Origin: Thamnaconus septentrionalis
Taxonomy: Eukaryota; Chordata; Actinopteri; Tetraodontiformes; Monacanthidae
Reading direction: 5' to 3'
Assembly (NCBI GenBank): GCA_009823395.1
Contig: CM020520.1
Coordinates: 718,501-782,500, forward strand
DNA length: 64,000 bases
The notes beneath the pieces are model-generated. The model saw nothing but the letters and a program-made list of their open reading frames with translations, had not been told where the DNA came from and made no database searches. Positions 1 through 11,253 of this stretch are shown piece by piece; the first letter of the stretch is position 1, and each line of letters opens with the position of its first letter. Made by a program: the position numbers and the translations under genes.

Positions 1-832
1 CCAATACTAGAGCGCCAGCATCAACTGGGTTGTGGCAAAGACAGGAAATAACCTGCGGAGCACTCTCCACTCTGACTGCACAGCTGGGTCACTCCACCGG
101 CATCATATCAGGCAGCGGCTGGGACGCTGCTGTCTGAGGGAGAGCGCAGCGCTCCAGTCTGGGAGAGGACGCTGGCTTTGATGTGTGGGGCACACAAACC
201 GGGCCGGTGTAACAAGAGGAAATTGAAATGTCCCCACCAATCAAAGGCACTTCAAGGAGAGGGCCTCCAATTTGAGTTTGCACTGACAGCCGCTTCCACG
301 GCAAATTCATTTTGGCAGAGTCTCAGCGAGACGAAGACGGCCCGCAGAGTCTCAGCCGAGGGAGGAAACAAAGAGGAAGAACAATTCAAAAGTGGAGCGG
401 AGGAGGAGGAGGAGGAGAACTAATGAAAAAAGGCCCGGCTAAAAGGGAGCTGCGCGGTTGAGGGTGAGGAATGCAGCAGCTGCTGGGATGTTGAAGAGCC
501 AACAGTGGCGGCTGGTGCAGAGATTGATAACTCATGCAAACACAGTGCACCACTGTGGCCCCCATTAACACGAGCAGCAGAGCCTGACTCCACACAACAT
601 GTTGGGCTGACTGCTACCCCTCCAGTCTGCTGCTGATGGGATCTGAGATCTACCAACAGCAAAGAGCCTTTCATCAAACATGGGCTTCAGCCACATGATC
701 CGTTAAAAACACAGTGTGCAGGGGGTCGGCGGGGGGTCTGATACGCTGGCCTGGCCCCCCACCTATGGATGGAGAGGTGGACCAGCGCTGCTGAACGTCC
801 ATGATGGTTTAGAGCAGAGCTCCTCCTCCTAC
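1..832. other. Intron of epc1 at the left edge
   Basis: This lies 3' of the last visible epc1 exon on the minus strand. No further EPC1 coding exon was recognised here. It has a short GGA-rich run at about 398-418 and otherwise unremarkable single-copy sequence. Confidence 0.7.
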
Positions 833-981
833 CTCTTCTCCACGATCTCCAGCGTGAGATGCAGCAGCTCCCTCTTGCTCTTCTCCCTCCTCTTGATCAT
901 CTCCAGGATGGTGACGGCTCGGCTCAGGTCGCGGCGCAGCTTCAGCATCTTCTCGTACGACACCTCGTCGTTCTTCCGGTT
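833..981 (-). CDS. epc1: epc1 coding exon 5
   Basis: This exon encodes NRKNDEVSYEKMLKLRRDLS through REKSKRELLHLTLEIVEK plus two bases of an Arg codon. It follows a TTCCAG acceptor and ends at a GTAGGA donor (832-827). In its normal frame it is fully open and strongly EPC1-like, with a charged helical segment. The next exon is not in the window. Confidence 0.93.
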
Positions 982-3900
982 CTGGAAGGCGGCGAGCGAG
1001 CTCGGTCAAAACACAGCGGTGCCACTTGGAACGTTGTGGGAGTGAGAAAGGGGCAGAGACACATTCCCACCTTTCTGGTTTGCATCTTCTCCGTCCGTCG
1101 ACGGAAGGCCACGTAGGGGTCGCTGGTGCTGGAGCCGTCCCGCTTCCTGCTTGACGTTGGGGATGAGGGAGCCGCCCCGGCAGGTTTTCCTCTTGCGGCT
1201 CCAGTAATCAAACACCTCCTTGATGAGCTCGTCGTCCTCCTTCAGCAGCAGCTTGGCCTCCTGGAGACTGACGAGCTGCAGGGGAGAGGGTGAGGGAGAC
1301 AATGAGACAGGGCAGACAATGAGCCGCGGCGAGCGCCGCTCTTCCCTCCGTGCACGTGCAGACTGGCAAATACCTGCTGTCCGCTGCCTTTCTCCAGTCG
1401 GTCTATCATCTCCTCAAACTGCAGGGCTGTGATTTGCATTTTCTTGTTCAGCTTATTCACAAACGTGTCGTCCTCTGAATCCAGGTCGTAGTCCGGCTGC
1501 TCCGTGTCCAAACTGAAAGCTGCCAAGGGGACACAGAGGTGTTCTTTGAATAGGTATCGTTGGAGAAGTAACGCACGGCTTGGAGACAGACATCAGTGTG
1601 CACGGACCACAGCCTTTCATAGTAACCACTTCACAAAAACAAAGTCTGCTGCGACGCCTGAGAAATAGCTTCCAGTTTTCACTGAGTGGCAGGCAGACAG
1701 TGGCGTGGCTCTCAGTAACACTTCATCCCAGGCAAAGTCAATCAGTTCAAGTGGTTGACACCATTCTATCGATCCAAACCACCAAACACTGCCTCGGGCC
1801 TTTTTTCTAAAGCATGGAGTCCGTGTCTGCGTCACTCCTGCATCACATCAACAACATGTTTGCAGCCAGAAGTGAGTTCTCGTTGACTGGTGAACCTGCC
1901 AAAGCCCAGGGTGTGCAAACGAGCAAGGCAGCAGTCCTCCAGCGCAGCACCGTGGTTCAACTGTTGCAGAGGTGCACGTGGGCTGCAAACAGTCTTTAAG
2001 CCAAGCTGTTTCTCTGTGTTACCTAATGAAAGCACAGACTGAGACAGACTGGACTGACTCTCCTCTCATCTCATGACTCACCACTCAGCAAAAAGCAGAC
2101 TTTGATACACTAAACATTTCCAGCGGCAGAGCCAACGCGGCACCACCACAGCGGCGACGTCAGGCAGGCAGGCTGCACACAGCTGAGAGGATAATCCCAG
2201 CCAGTGGCTACTCACGCTGTATGTGAATAAGCTGCTTTGGCATCTTGAACTCCCCGGGGTAGAGGGACTCGTAGTGTGTGATGTTGCGCTCCGCCTCGGG
2301 GACGGGGATGACCATGTTGTCCCGCTTCTCTCCGTACACCTGCTGCGCCGAGATGGCCCGCTGGAGATGGTGCTCCTGCAGGACAGAGAAGACGTGTTGA
2401 CAACGCACCACACTTTAGATATTATATACACACACACACACACACACAGCAGACTTGAAAGTAGGACACAGCAAACTTGGGAAAGCAGTGGCTGCTGCAG
2501 GCCAGCAGCCTTGTGTGGCAAACATTGCACAAGAGCTCCTCCACAATTGCATGCAAATGTCACCTCCAGAGAGAAAATTATCATTGTGAAGCATCGCCCG
2601 TTGAGTGGGAAGACGGCACAATGTGTTCTGGGTTACTATGAAAGAGCACTTTTGAGAGGAGGGATGGAGGAACAACAGAAACAATAAGAGTTCAAGAGAT
2701 AAATATTAACGCTCTGGCAGCACGGCAGCCAATCAGCGACGCTCACTGGGTTCGTGTGTCGGAGCCAGGTGTGAGTGGACGGCCGCACAGGTCACCCTGC
2801 TGTCACACACACAGACTCACTGTGTTTACATCCTCTGCAAACTCTCAGCCGACGAGTCAGGAGGAGCATACGGCGTTCACACCGCAGCATGTGAGTCACA
2901 GGTCAAAGGTCAGGAGGGAACTAGCACGAGTGTTGTGACTGACAGGCAAACACAAGCCGTTCACCCCCCTGAATAGACATGAGGATAATGAAGACGTAGC
3001 TGAGCTGTGCGTTGTGAAGACATCAGCATGAAGCAAGGTTGCAGTTTGTTACGTGTCTGCTCCACCTCGCAGCCTGCTGGTTGATGCAACAGATGGCCAA
3101 TCCCACTGCCACCAGCATTTCACAACAGCTCCTACTCATTTTGCACGCTGCACGTTTTCTCACTGCTCTCAGTCTGTGGAGGATTTCTTTTTTACGACGT
3201 GAGACACTTCATATATTGGCCGACTGCTAGCAGGGTCAAGGTAAAGTCCACCTGTTGCAAACTTGCAACCTCTGCGTGGGACTTCTCAGTTGCTGTTGTA
3301 TTCCACAGCCTGGGTGAGGGTCCCGGCCTGGACGGACAGCAGCGTCCTATCAGAGCTGTGAGCTTGCACAGTGGGAGTCCACAGCACAACCATCTGCCCT
3401 GGAGCCCACGGGCAAGTCCACACCTCTCAGTAACCCCCTCCTGCCCTCCAGGGTGGCAGTGCTACGGATCAGCTGACGTTATTCCAGCAGCGTTCATCAT
3501 CTTGACACTGAGCGCAGAGAGAGAGAGTGAAACACACACAGGTCCAACGAGCACACGCAGCCAAGCAACTCAAGTTGACAAAATTAAAGCGCAAATGTGG
3601 CCTGTTAACAAGCATGACAATGGTGCCAACTTCCACACCGTCCTGCTGCCACTGGTGCCAAGACGCCACTTCCACATGCTCCTGAATCTGAGCTCCATTC
3701 TCTGTGCACAACTGCTCAAGCTGTGTAGCAACCTGATGGAAAGTTCAACACTCAACCTCCTGTGTTCCTGTATCTTCATCAAGCATGGGTTTGCTCCACG
3801 GTGCAGGCAGCGGCCCTGCAGGCCACCTGCTGTCACTGAGTTCAACACAATGTTGCATTGGGTTGAAGACTGCACACTGACAGGGTGCAGAGTCTCTTCT

Positions 3901-5866
3901 GTTGTGCAAGCAGTCAAACACGTGCACGCCAGGCGCCCTTTGTGCACTCGGTCACGGGACACGCTAATGAACCCCCAATATATTTCAACAAGAGTGTGAG
4001 CCTGTGAGCTACAGCCTGCAGACTGGTTCCTGAGGATGAGGACGAAGGGCTTTGTGAACAGCACAAGGAAGCCAGAGCAAAATAAAGAAAAGAAAAGGGA
4101 AAACTGCCTTCTATGAATCGCTGAGACAGCCTGCATTCAAAGTTGTAGCAGAATATTGTTTGCTGTTTGGATGGCGCTGCCACAAAGTTGAGCAGGATGA
4201 CTGATTATCAAGGAATCCACCAGCGAGTCGTGTTTACCACTGCCGCACCCGAGAGCACGCAGACCAACGCTCTACACATGAATTATTTTTGGAAGGTCTG
4301 ATGCTATGCATACTAATAAGGCACTCATTCAAAGACGCTGGCTAATAAAACCCAGAGCCGTGACGTCTGGTGAGATGAAGCCATGCAGCCACTGCTGCTT
4401 CCTCTACTGCTTTATGCCAACGTGCTCACTGTGAGCCTGTCACACACTCCAAAACAAAACCGCTAAATAAAACCCTTGTTCAATCCATAAAGTCCCAAAA
4501 CAATAAAAGCAACAACACCCAGTAGCAGGAAGTGTGAGGTTGGTCAGCAAAGCCACAGCGCACGGTTGCCGGGCGGACGGGATGTGGGTCAGGGAGCTAA
4601 GCTGCACGCAGCCTCGTAGTAAAAGTGCCCCCTTTATCTCTCCTGTCACTGGGTTATGTAACACCACGGTGTGACTGTGTATAGTTGGCAGGCGGTGGGA
4701 TGGGCTGGCGCTGCATTGGCCCCTGCATGTGCTTGTGTTGTGTGCTGAGGTGACGACGCGGCGGCGGCGGCGGCAGCAGCACAGAAGGGCCCCCTGCCTG
4801 AATGGAGAAGTGAGAAGTGAGAAGAAATGCAAGCGGAGCAAAGAGGAAGCAGCAGCAACATGGCAAAACCAAAGACACTTTACTGACAGGACACTAAAAA
4901 CCACTAGGATCCAGTCCACAACACGCAAGTCCGAGTCAACAGGTTGAAGTCCCAGTGCAGCGACCCGTCAATGGAAAACCCTACAACACCACAACTACAC
5001 TCGCACTCTCTCTCTGACCTCAGCGGCTCGGATGAATCCCAAAGAGAAACAATGGAGGCTGACTGAGGTACAGGACAATCACAGTGCCACTGAACGCACC
5101 TACACGTTACCGCGCGAGCCCTGCTGAGCCAGTCAACTCCAACACACTGCCTCACCAGAGTGCACACAATCGCTACACACGCAGGCGTCACCGGCGGTGA
5201 CAACGGCAACGTGTTTTCATCCCCTGCCTGCTCGAGCGCGGGCACACATGGCCGAGCCGGGCCCGCTGTCAACACGCGGCGCTCGAGCTGTCAATCCCAG
5301 GGGCGCTGCGCGGCGCCCCCTGGCGGACGCCCGAGGACGGCGCAGCGCAGCCCCGCGCGAGGCCTGCTCCCCTCCGCCCGCCTTCACCGCCGAGAAAGTC
5401 AACAAAATGGTGGCGCGGATCAAAGTCACGTGACTTCTTTGTGCTTTCGGCCGCGGCTGGGAGCGAAAGTACGCCGCACAACCGGGCCGAGGAATCAAAT
5501 ATCGAACCGTAGCGAGCCAAGGAGGCCGTGCGCGGTGGAACCGAGCCGCTGTGTTCGGTGTGCGTCGAGCGCCGTCGTGCTGCTCGCCGCCGAGCAGACA
5601 TGGCGGCCATTTTGCAGCAGCTTGCGCAGGCAACATAGCGGAGCCCCGCCGCCGCTAAACAGCCACAAAAAAGTGTCCCGGCGGCCATCGGCGGCAAATA
5701 AAGACAAACCTACCGATTCCTCCTCTTTCTCCATCCCCGTCGGCATCTGCGGCACGGCCCGGTTGATGGACGCATACTCGTGCAGGTCCGGCAAATCCTC
5801 GCAGCGGAAGACGGGCAGAGGCTTACTAGCATCCAGCGCCCGTGCCCGAAACGACAATTTACTCAT
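833..5866 (-). CDS. epc1: Enhancer of polycomb homolog 1 (5' part, five coding exons, gene continues beyond the left edge)
   Basis: EPC1 is the scaffold subunit of the nuclear NuA4/TIP60 histone acetyltransferase complex; its N-terminal EPcA region binds the catalytic subunit and nucleosomes. The joined exons are 5866-5714, 2375-2216, 1519-1374, 1275-1071 and 981-833. They encode about 271 residues, against roughly 836 in the human protein, so the remainder lies left of position 1. The N-terminus (MSKLSFRARALDASKPLPVF) and the segments EHHLQRAISAQQVYGEK and PYVAFRRRTEKMQTRK are those of vertebrate EPC1; RCEDLPDLHEYASINRAV and QQVYGEKRDNMVIP favour EPC1 over EPC2. All visible introns have GT-AG ends. 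The start ATG is at 5866-5864. One exon (1275-1071) carries a 2-nt deletion that shifts the frame after about residue 197. This may be a sequence error, a degenerating teleost duplicate (epc1a/epc1b) or a true allele. The family assignment is secure; which duplicate it is cannot be told. Confidence 0.95.
1071..1275 (-). CDS. epc1: epc1 coding exon 4, with a 2-nt frame-disrupting deletion
   Basis: After a CTGCAG acceptor the exon reads LVSLQEAKLLLKEDDELI to SLIPNVKQE, then loses frame. The conserved continuation KRDGSSTSDPYVAFRRR is present in a different frame and runs to the donor GTGGGA as MQTRK. With phase-0 boundaries on both sides, 69 codons (207 nt) are expected and 205 are present. The missing two bases fall near 1142-1147, where the sequence reads CAGGAAGCGG and a Gln-Glu-Lys-Arg reading would need two more bases. 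Splice sites on both sides look normal. In the shifted frame no stop occurs before the end of the exon. Confidence 0.9.
1374..1519 (-). CDS. epc1: epc1 coding exon 3
   Basis: The exon completes the split Pro codon and then encodes FSLDTEQPDYDLDSEDDTF through MIDRLEKGSGQQ. It is 146 nt long (2 + 48 codons), so it ends in phase 0, and is followed by a GTATTT donor. It is intact and closely matches EPC1. Confidence 0.94.
1520..2215. other. epc1 intron between coding exons 2 and 3
   Basis: The minus-strand intron has a GTGAGT donor at 2215-2210 and a GGCAG acceptor just above 1519. I see no internal gene or obvious repeat. Confidence 0.85.
2216..2375 (-). CDS. epc1: epc1 coding exon 2
   Basis: This exon follows a TCCTGCAG acceptor and starts with EHHLQRAIS, continuing to KQLIHIQ. 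It is 160 nt long, ends one base into a Pro codon (phase 1) and uses a GTGAGT donor. It encodes part of the EPcA region (residues 52-104 plus one base). It has no internal stop or frame problem. Confidence 0.95.
2376..5713. other. epc1 intron 1
   Basis: This 3.3-kb intron has a GTAGGT donor at 5713 and a TCCTGCAG acceptor at 2376-2383. It holds a short CA run (about 2428-2449). Its right end, from about 5.15 kb, is CpG-rich and belongs to the promoter-proximal island. A plus-strand open frame at 3199-3999 has no recognisable protein features and is not called as a gene. Confidence 0.85.
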
Positions 5867-6440
5867 TTTTTTATATGAAAAGATGCAGCACAAATCTATC
5901 CGATCTGCTAGGAATTGTGACGCGGCTGCCTGGCGCTCTCATGGATGAGTCTGTGACGGCGTCCGGGAGAAAAAGCGGCCGATCGATCGATGGATCGAGG
6001 CGAAGCGCGGGGTCCGTAGCAGCAGCGCGAGCAGAGCCGGGCGGGCCCGGGTGTCGGTGGCTCTGTGTCGGTGTGGTGTGTGGTCGGCTGCGCGGTCCCT
6101 CCCCGGTTCAATACGCCATGGCCAACATGGCGGACATTACAAACTCATGCAGGCAGCTCTCCGCTCGCTCCGCGCGGCCCAGCCCCCTCGATCGCGCAAA
6201 CAGCCATTCCCACGCAGCTTCGCACGCGTGCGCGCTCGCGAGGCCCTTGGGGTGCGTGAGAAGGGGGGAGGCGGAGGAGGAGGGTCTGACGACGGCGGCG
6301 GGGGCGAGGTGCGGGATGCTGATGAGGTGATGCGAACTCGCTCCCCCGGCTCGCGCTGTTCTCATCGTGTGCAACACCACAGCGTCGGTCGTGCGCGGAC
6401 ATATTCTGGACGCCGCGCGCGCGGCGAGCGTGTTAAATAT
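5150..6440. promoter_or_regulatory. epc1: CpG-rich promoter region of epc1
   Basis: This block is visibly rich in CG dinucleotides and surrounds the epc1 ATG exon, as expected for a housekeeping promoter. It contains YY1-like motifs: CAAAATGGTGG at about 5403, the paired ATGGCGGCCATTTTG at about 5600-5614, and CAACATGGCGGAC at 6123-6135. The transcription start is probably within about 5.9-6.4 kb on the minus strand, but no start site can be fixed. No gene was seen leaving in the plus direction. Confidence 0.75.
5714..5866 (-). CDS. epc1: epc1 coding exon 1 (start codon exon)
   Basis: This exon encodes residues 1-51, from MSKLSF to MEKEEES, and ends in phase 0 at the donor GTAGGT (5713-5708). 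An in-frame ATG nine codons upstream (5893) is possible, but the EPC family start at 5866 matches the conserved N-terminus. The exon is intact and lies inside the CpG-rich promoter block. Confidence 0.95.
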
Positions 6441-6591
6441 CAGAACGTCCGTCAAACTCGCTCGGTGGAACAGGGAGATCGCTTTAAAGCCGATTGTTTT
6501 ATTTCAGAACAGCCACAACTTTGATCTCCGCTCAGTGACATTTCAAAGACAGGTTCTCAAAATCTTCCGAGTTAAAAATGCAAAAAACAAT

Positions 6592-6613
6592 TTTTTTTTT
6601 TTTTTTTTTTTTT
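6592..6613. repeat. Poly-T tract
   Basis: An uninterrupted run of about 22 T residues at the right edge of the CpG-rich region. It carries no target-site or transposon signature that I can see. Confidence 0.9.
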
Positions 6614-8100
<1,487 letters not shown>

Positions 8101-8588
8101 CTGCTTCAACACCAGGCGGCATCTTGGAGGTGGAAAAACATGGAAGTAGAAAAAGATGGAGTGGGTTTAAACGCGACACAAACCGTTTCCAAAAGCCGTG
8201 TTATCAGATTGAAACCGCGCTGACCATGTGTACAGCGAGGAAGGCGACTGTGGAGGAGCAGTTTTACATGGCGGACGGTTGTTTTATTTTGACGCCAGCT
8301 GGAACACAGGCAGCAGCGACACCGAGGCTAGCCGCTGGCTGCTAACGCTAGCTTAGCTTTAGCTTCGCTTAGCTTTAGCCCCACTTCCACGGCTGACCTC
8401 CCTGCGCCATTTAGCAGCAGCCAGCTAACACTTGAGCAGCACACAATGACAACACTCCCCCCCTTCAACTCGACACCAACTGGTCCACAAGTGACACCCG
8501 TCACACCAGCGTCACACACACCCAACCACATGTGTGCCTTGCAGCCTGAGCGGCGCAGGAAGCAGCCCCGGCTCCAAGTGCAACTTAC

Positions 8589-8700
8589 CTGCGGCTAGCA
8601 GAGGCAGAGCCCCAGGGGAGGAGGGAGGCTGGAGGGAGGCTGGCCACCATGGCACTGCTGCTTCTCCTGGCTCTCATGCTAGTAGCCCTGTGCTAAGTGT
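8589..8700 (-). promoter_or_regulatory. Candidate noncoding first exon with a strong splice donor
   Basis: On the minus strand the sequence at 8592-8581 reads CAG|GTAAGTTG, an ideal vertebrate 5' splice site. The DNA just 5' of it is GC-rich and has no convincing coding frame. Flanking sequence carries GCTAGC/TTAGC runs (8330-8380), an ATGGCGGAC YY1-like motif (about 8268-8277) and a second similar motif (GGCGGCATCTTGG, about 8116-8128). This pattern fits an alternative, upstream noncoding first exon that could splice leftward into epc1, for example to a TTCCTAGCAG acceptor-like site near 5908. The 5' limit given is arbitrary. It is inference only; it could be a chance donor or belong to another transcript. 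Confidence 0.35.
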
Positions 8701-9009
8701 GGCTAGCAGCCCTCAGGACGCCTCCTCACAAGGAAGCGCTGCTCTCAACGGCTCCCTTCCCTCAAAATACGACGGATCATCTACCAGGCGTCCCCGGACG
8801 CGCAAGCACGGAGGCGCAAAGTGTATATCCAGTCGCTGACAGCCAACTTCCATAACTAGTTGTGGTGACTTCAGCCAAAAGAAGGAGAGAGAGACGTCCA
8901 AACTGAGCAGCAAGCCACTTTGCAGGCGAATTGTGATTGGTGGGTGACTGCCACCAATCACCTGTGGAGAGCCCGGGGAGGATGAGCTCACTGCCCGCCT
9001 CCCCTGACG

Positions 9010-9010
<1 letters not shown>

Positions 9011-9084
<74 letters not shown>
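9011..9084. repeat. (TAA)n microsatellite
   Basis: A perfect AAT/TAA trinucleotide tract of about 74 bp. It encodes stop codons or poly-Asn depending on frame and is not coding. Confidence 0.98.
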
Positions 9085-9085
<1 letters not shown>

Positions 9086-9537
9086 GATTCTCAGTGGTAT
9101 TCTTTATTATTCGTATAATTAATTGCCATGGTTATTGTTTATGATGATCTTTCAGGTATAATAATTATCATTAGAGACAGCAGCACGCTTCTTGCTCTTG
9201 TGAGCGGAACTTTAAAACAGGCAATGTTCAGTCTTTAGTATTTCTCTTTTTTTTCTCTGGAAACAATGACAAATAAGACAGAGCACCATCGCCCCTCCAA
9301 TGAAAACACACAACTCAGTGACAGGCTGTGACAGACACACAATGTTTGTGGCCAGCATGGTTGCAGCACTTGTTATGTAACCAGCTGGAAGCCCCACCAT
9401 GATCTGTGCTCCATCTCTGCTCCTCTTCACACACCACTCTGGCTCGCACGGCTGCGTCCTCCTCTGTGTGAGCATGGTGTGACGAGACGTCGATGAAAGA
9501 GAAAGCCTCATAGTGGAAGCATACGGAGTCATTGCCT

Positions 9538-9562
9538 CTGCTGCTGCTGCTGCTGCTGCTGC
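9538..9562. repeat. (CTG)n repeat
   Basis: About eight CTG units, followed by a short CCACCT repeat at about 9570-9590. No coding context. Confidence 0.9.
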
Positions 9563-10763
9563 ATTGTCTCCACCTCCACCTCCACCTCCCACTGCTGTTA
9601 AAGCTGCAGGCCCTTCAGTGGAGGAGGTGGACCCTCGTGATTAATGTTGTCCCTCTCTGCTCAACCCCACCAGCAACATCATCTGCATCCATCTGTGTTA
9701 AAGGAATGGAAAAGGCCCATACAGATTTGTGTAAGCTATTGTTACATGTTTTTAGCCTGATGCAGCAGCCTAGTGGCGGCCACATCGCACTCTACATTGC
9801 AACCACTGCAGTGTTTATTGCGCTGCTGATGAATCAGCACATCATAGCAACAACAATGTCAGTTTCATCTTCACTGCTTGTGGACAAAACCTAAGTGATG
9901 AATGTGAAGCGGCTGTATTTATGTTCTTTTTTTTTTTGCAGGATGGCAATTTGTCATCTTCTCCTCTAGAGGGCAGCGGAGTCCCATGTTAGGTGACGCG
10001 TGATCCAGCTGGGACCTTGATGCATTATGCAGACTCCACCAACATTTCTTTTGCCTTGTGAGACTTCTGAGACCCAAATTACACAACCGGGCCCACCGTC
10101 AGCATTTAGGGGGGAAGTTCCCTTTGTATAAGCCTGAGAAAATACACCACTCTTAGACTGTGTGGGTTTTAGATAATGTGCCCCAGACAGAACGCTCTCT
10201 GTCCACAAAGCAGTTTACATCAGGGGAAACTGCAGCTCATCCAGGGCACGTGGAGGGGGTCCGAGGATGTGTTCCCAGATTGTAGGGGCAATGACAGACA
10301 TCAGCGTTCTCCCGTCTGCAGGGATAAACAAGTTTGGACCGACTGCTGGCAGCAGTTCAGTGGTGGGATGCTGTCTCATTGTGCTTCGCAGCAGGGACCG
10401 TGATGGAAACGCAGATCCCTCTCAGTGGCTGCTGTCACCCTGCCTCAAACTTCCAGTTGTCATGACAGCAGAGCGATGCCCTCCCCACAACAGCCTGCCT
10501 TGACAAATCGCACAGCCGTTCTGCATTATTATTTTTAGAAAATCAATTATAGTGTTGCGCTATTACTGATATATTGTGAGCGCTCAGACGGGATTTGCAG
10601 GATGCTTGAGACCATGAGCAGACTGTTAGGAGCAGCGCCAGAGTGAACACACACATATTGTTCTGTGTCCTCCGGGCCTGTTGTACCAGCATGTTTCAGT
10701 GTTCTCTGTCAAACTGTCCCTGCAGAGGTGTTTGTCAGGGCAGGACCCGACTGGTCCAGCAAC

Positions 10764-10765
<2 letters not shown>

Positions 10766-10822
<57 letters not shown>
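10766..10822. repeat. (CAG)19 repeat
   Basis: A perfect run of about 19 CAG units. It lies in a short open frame giving poly-Gln on the plus strand, but there is no supporting protein similarity or splice context, so I treat it as noncoding. Confidence 0.97.
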
Positions 10823-10823
<1 letters not shown>

Positions 10824-11204
10824 TGACAAAACCCTCTGAGCTCATGTGTGTGCGAGAGTTCATAGAGAAATAAAAGAAGCAGAGGCAGCACCCACTAAAT
10901 CCAACTAGATCCCTTTATTTCATTTCAAATGTAAAGCATAGCAGTGATCGATTGTGCTATATAATATAGACACTATTTGTTTTGCTTTGGTCCAAATCTC
11001 AGCCACTGTGTCCCTCTGGAAATCAGGACTTTGTGATGTCACATAGGGCACTGACAAAGCACTGGGCAAATTGTAATCAGAGGGGTTTTTGTTGGCTACT
11101 CGGTTATGCAAGACAGCCTCACTAACTTCCTGGATGGAAAAAAGGAAAATGTATTAATGTATTTCAAATGTATTTCATCCAATGTAGAGGAGGATTGGAT
11201 GAAC

Positions 11205-11253
11205 GGATGGATGGATGGATGGATGGGCGGATGGATGGGCGGATGGATGGGTG
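11205..11253. repeat. (GGAT)n / GGATGGGC tetranucleotide repeat
   Basis: A tandem GGAT tract with regular GGGC interruptions in its right half. Frame-independent open reading on both strands is a repeat artefact. Confidence 0.95.

Noticed and set aside
3199..3999. A 266-codon plus-strand open frame inside epc1 intron 1
   Set aside because: The predicted protein shows no recognisable domain or motif, and the frame is antisense to the epc1 intron.
5160..5948. A 262-codon plus-strand open frame across the CpG-rich promoter and epc1 exon 1
   Set aside because: GC-rich DNA has few stops. It is antisense to a confirmed exon and its product is low-complexity Arg/Ser/Pro sequence.
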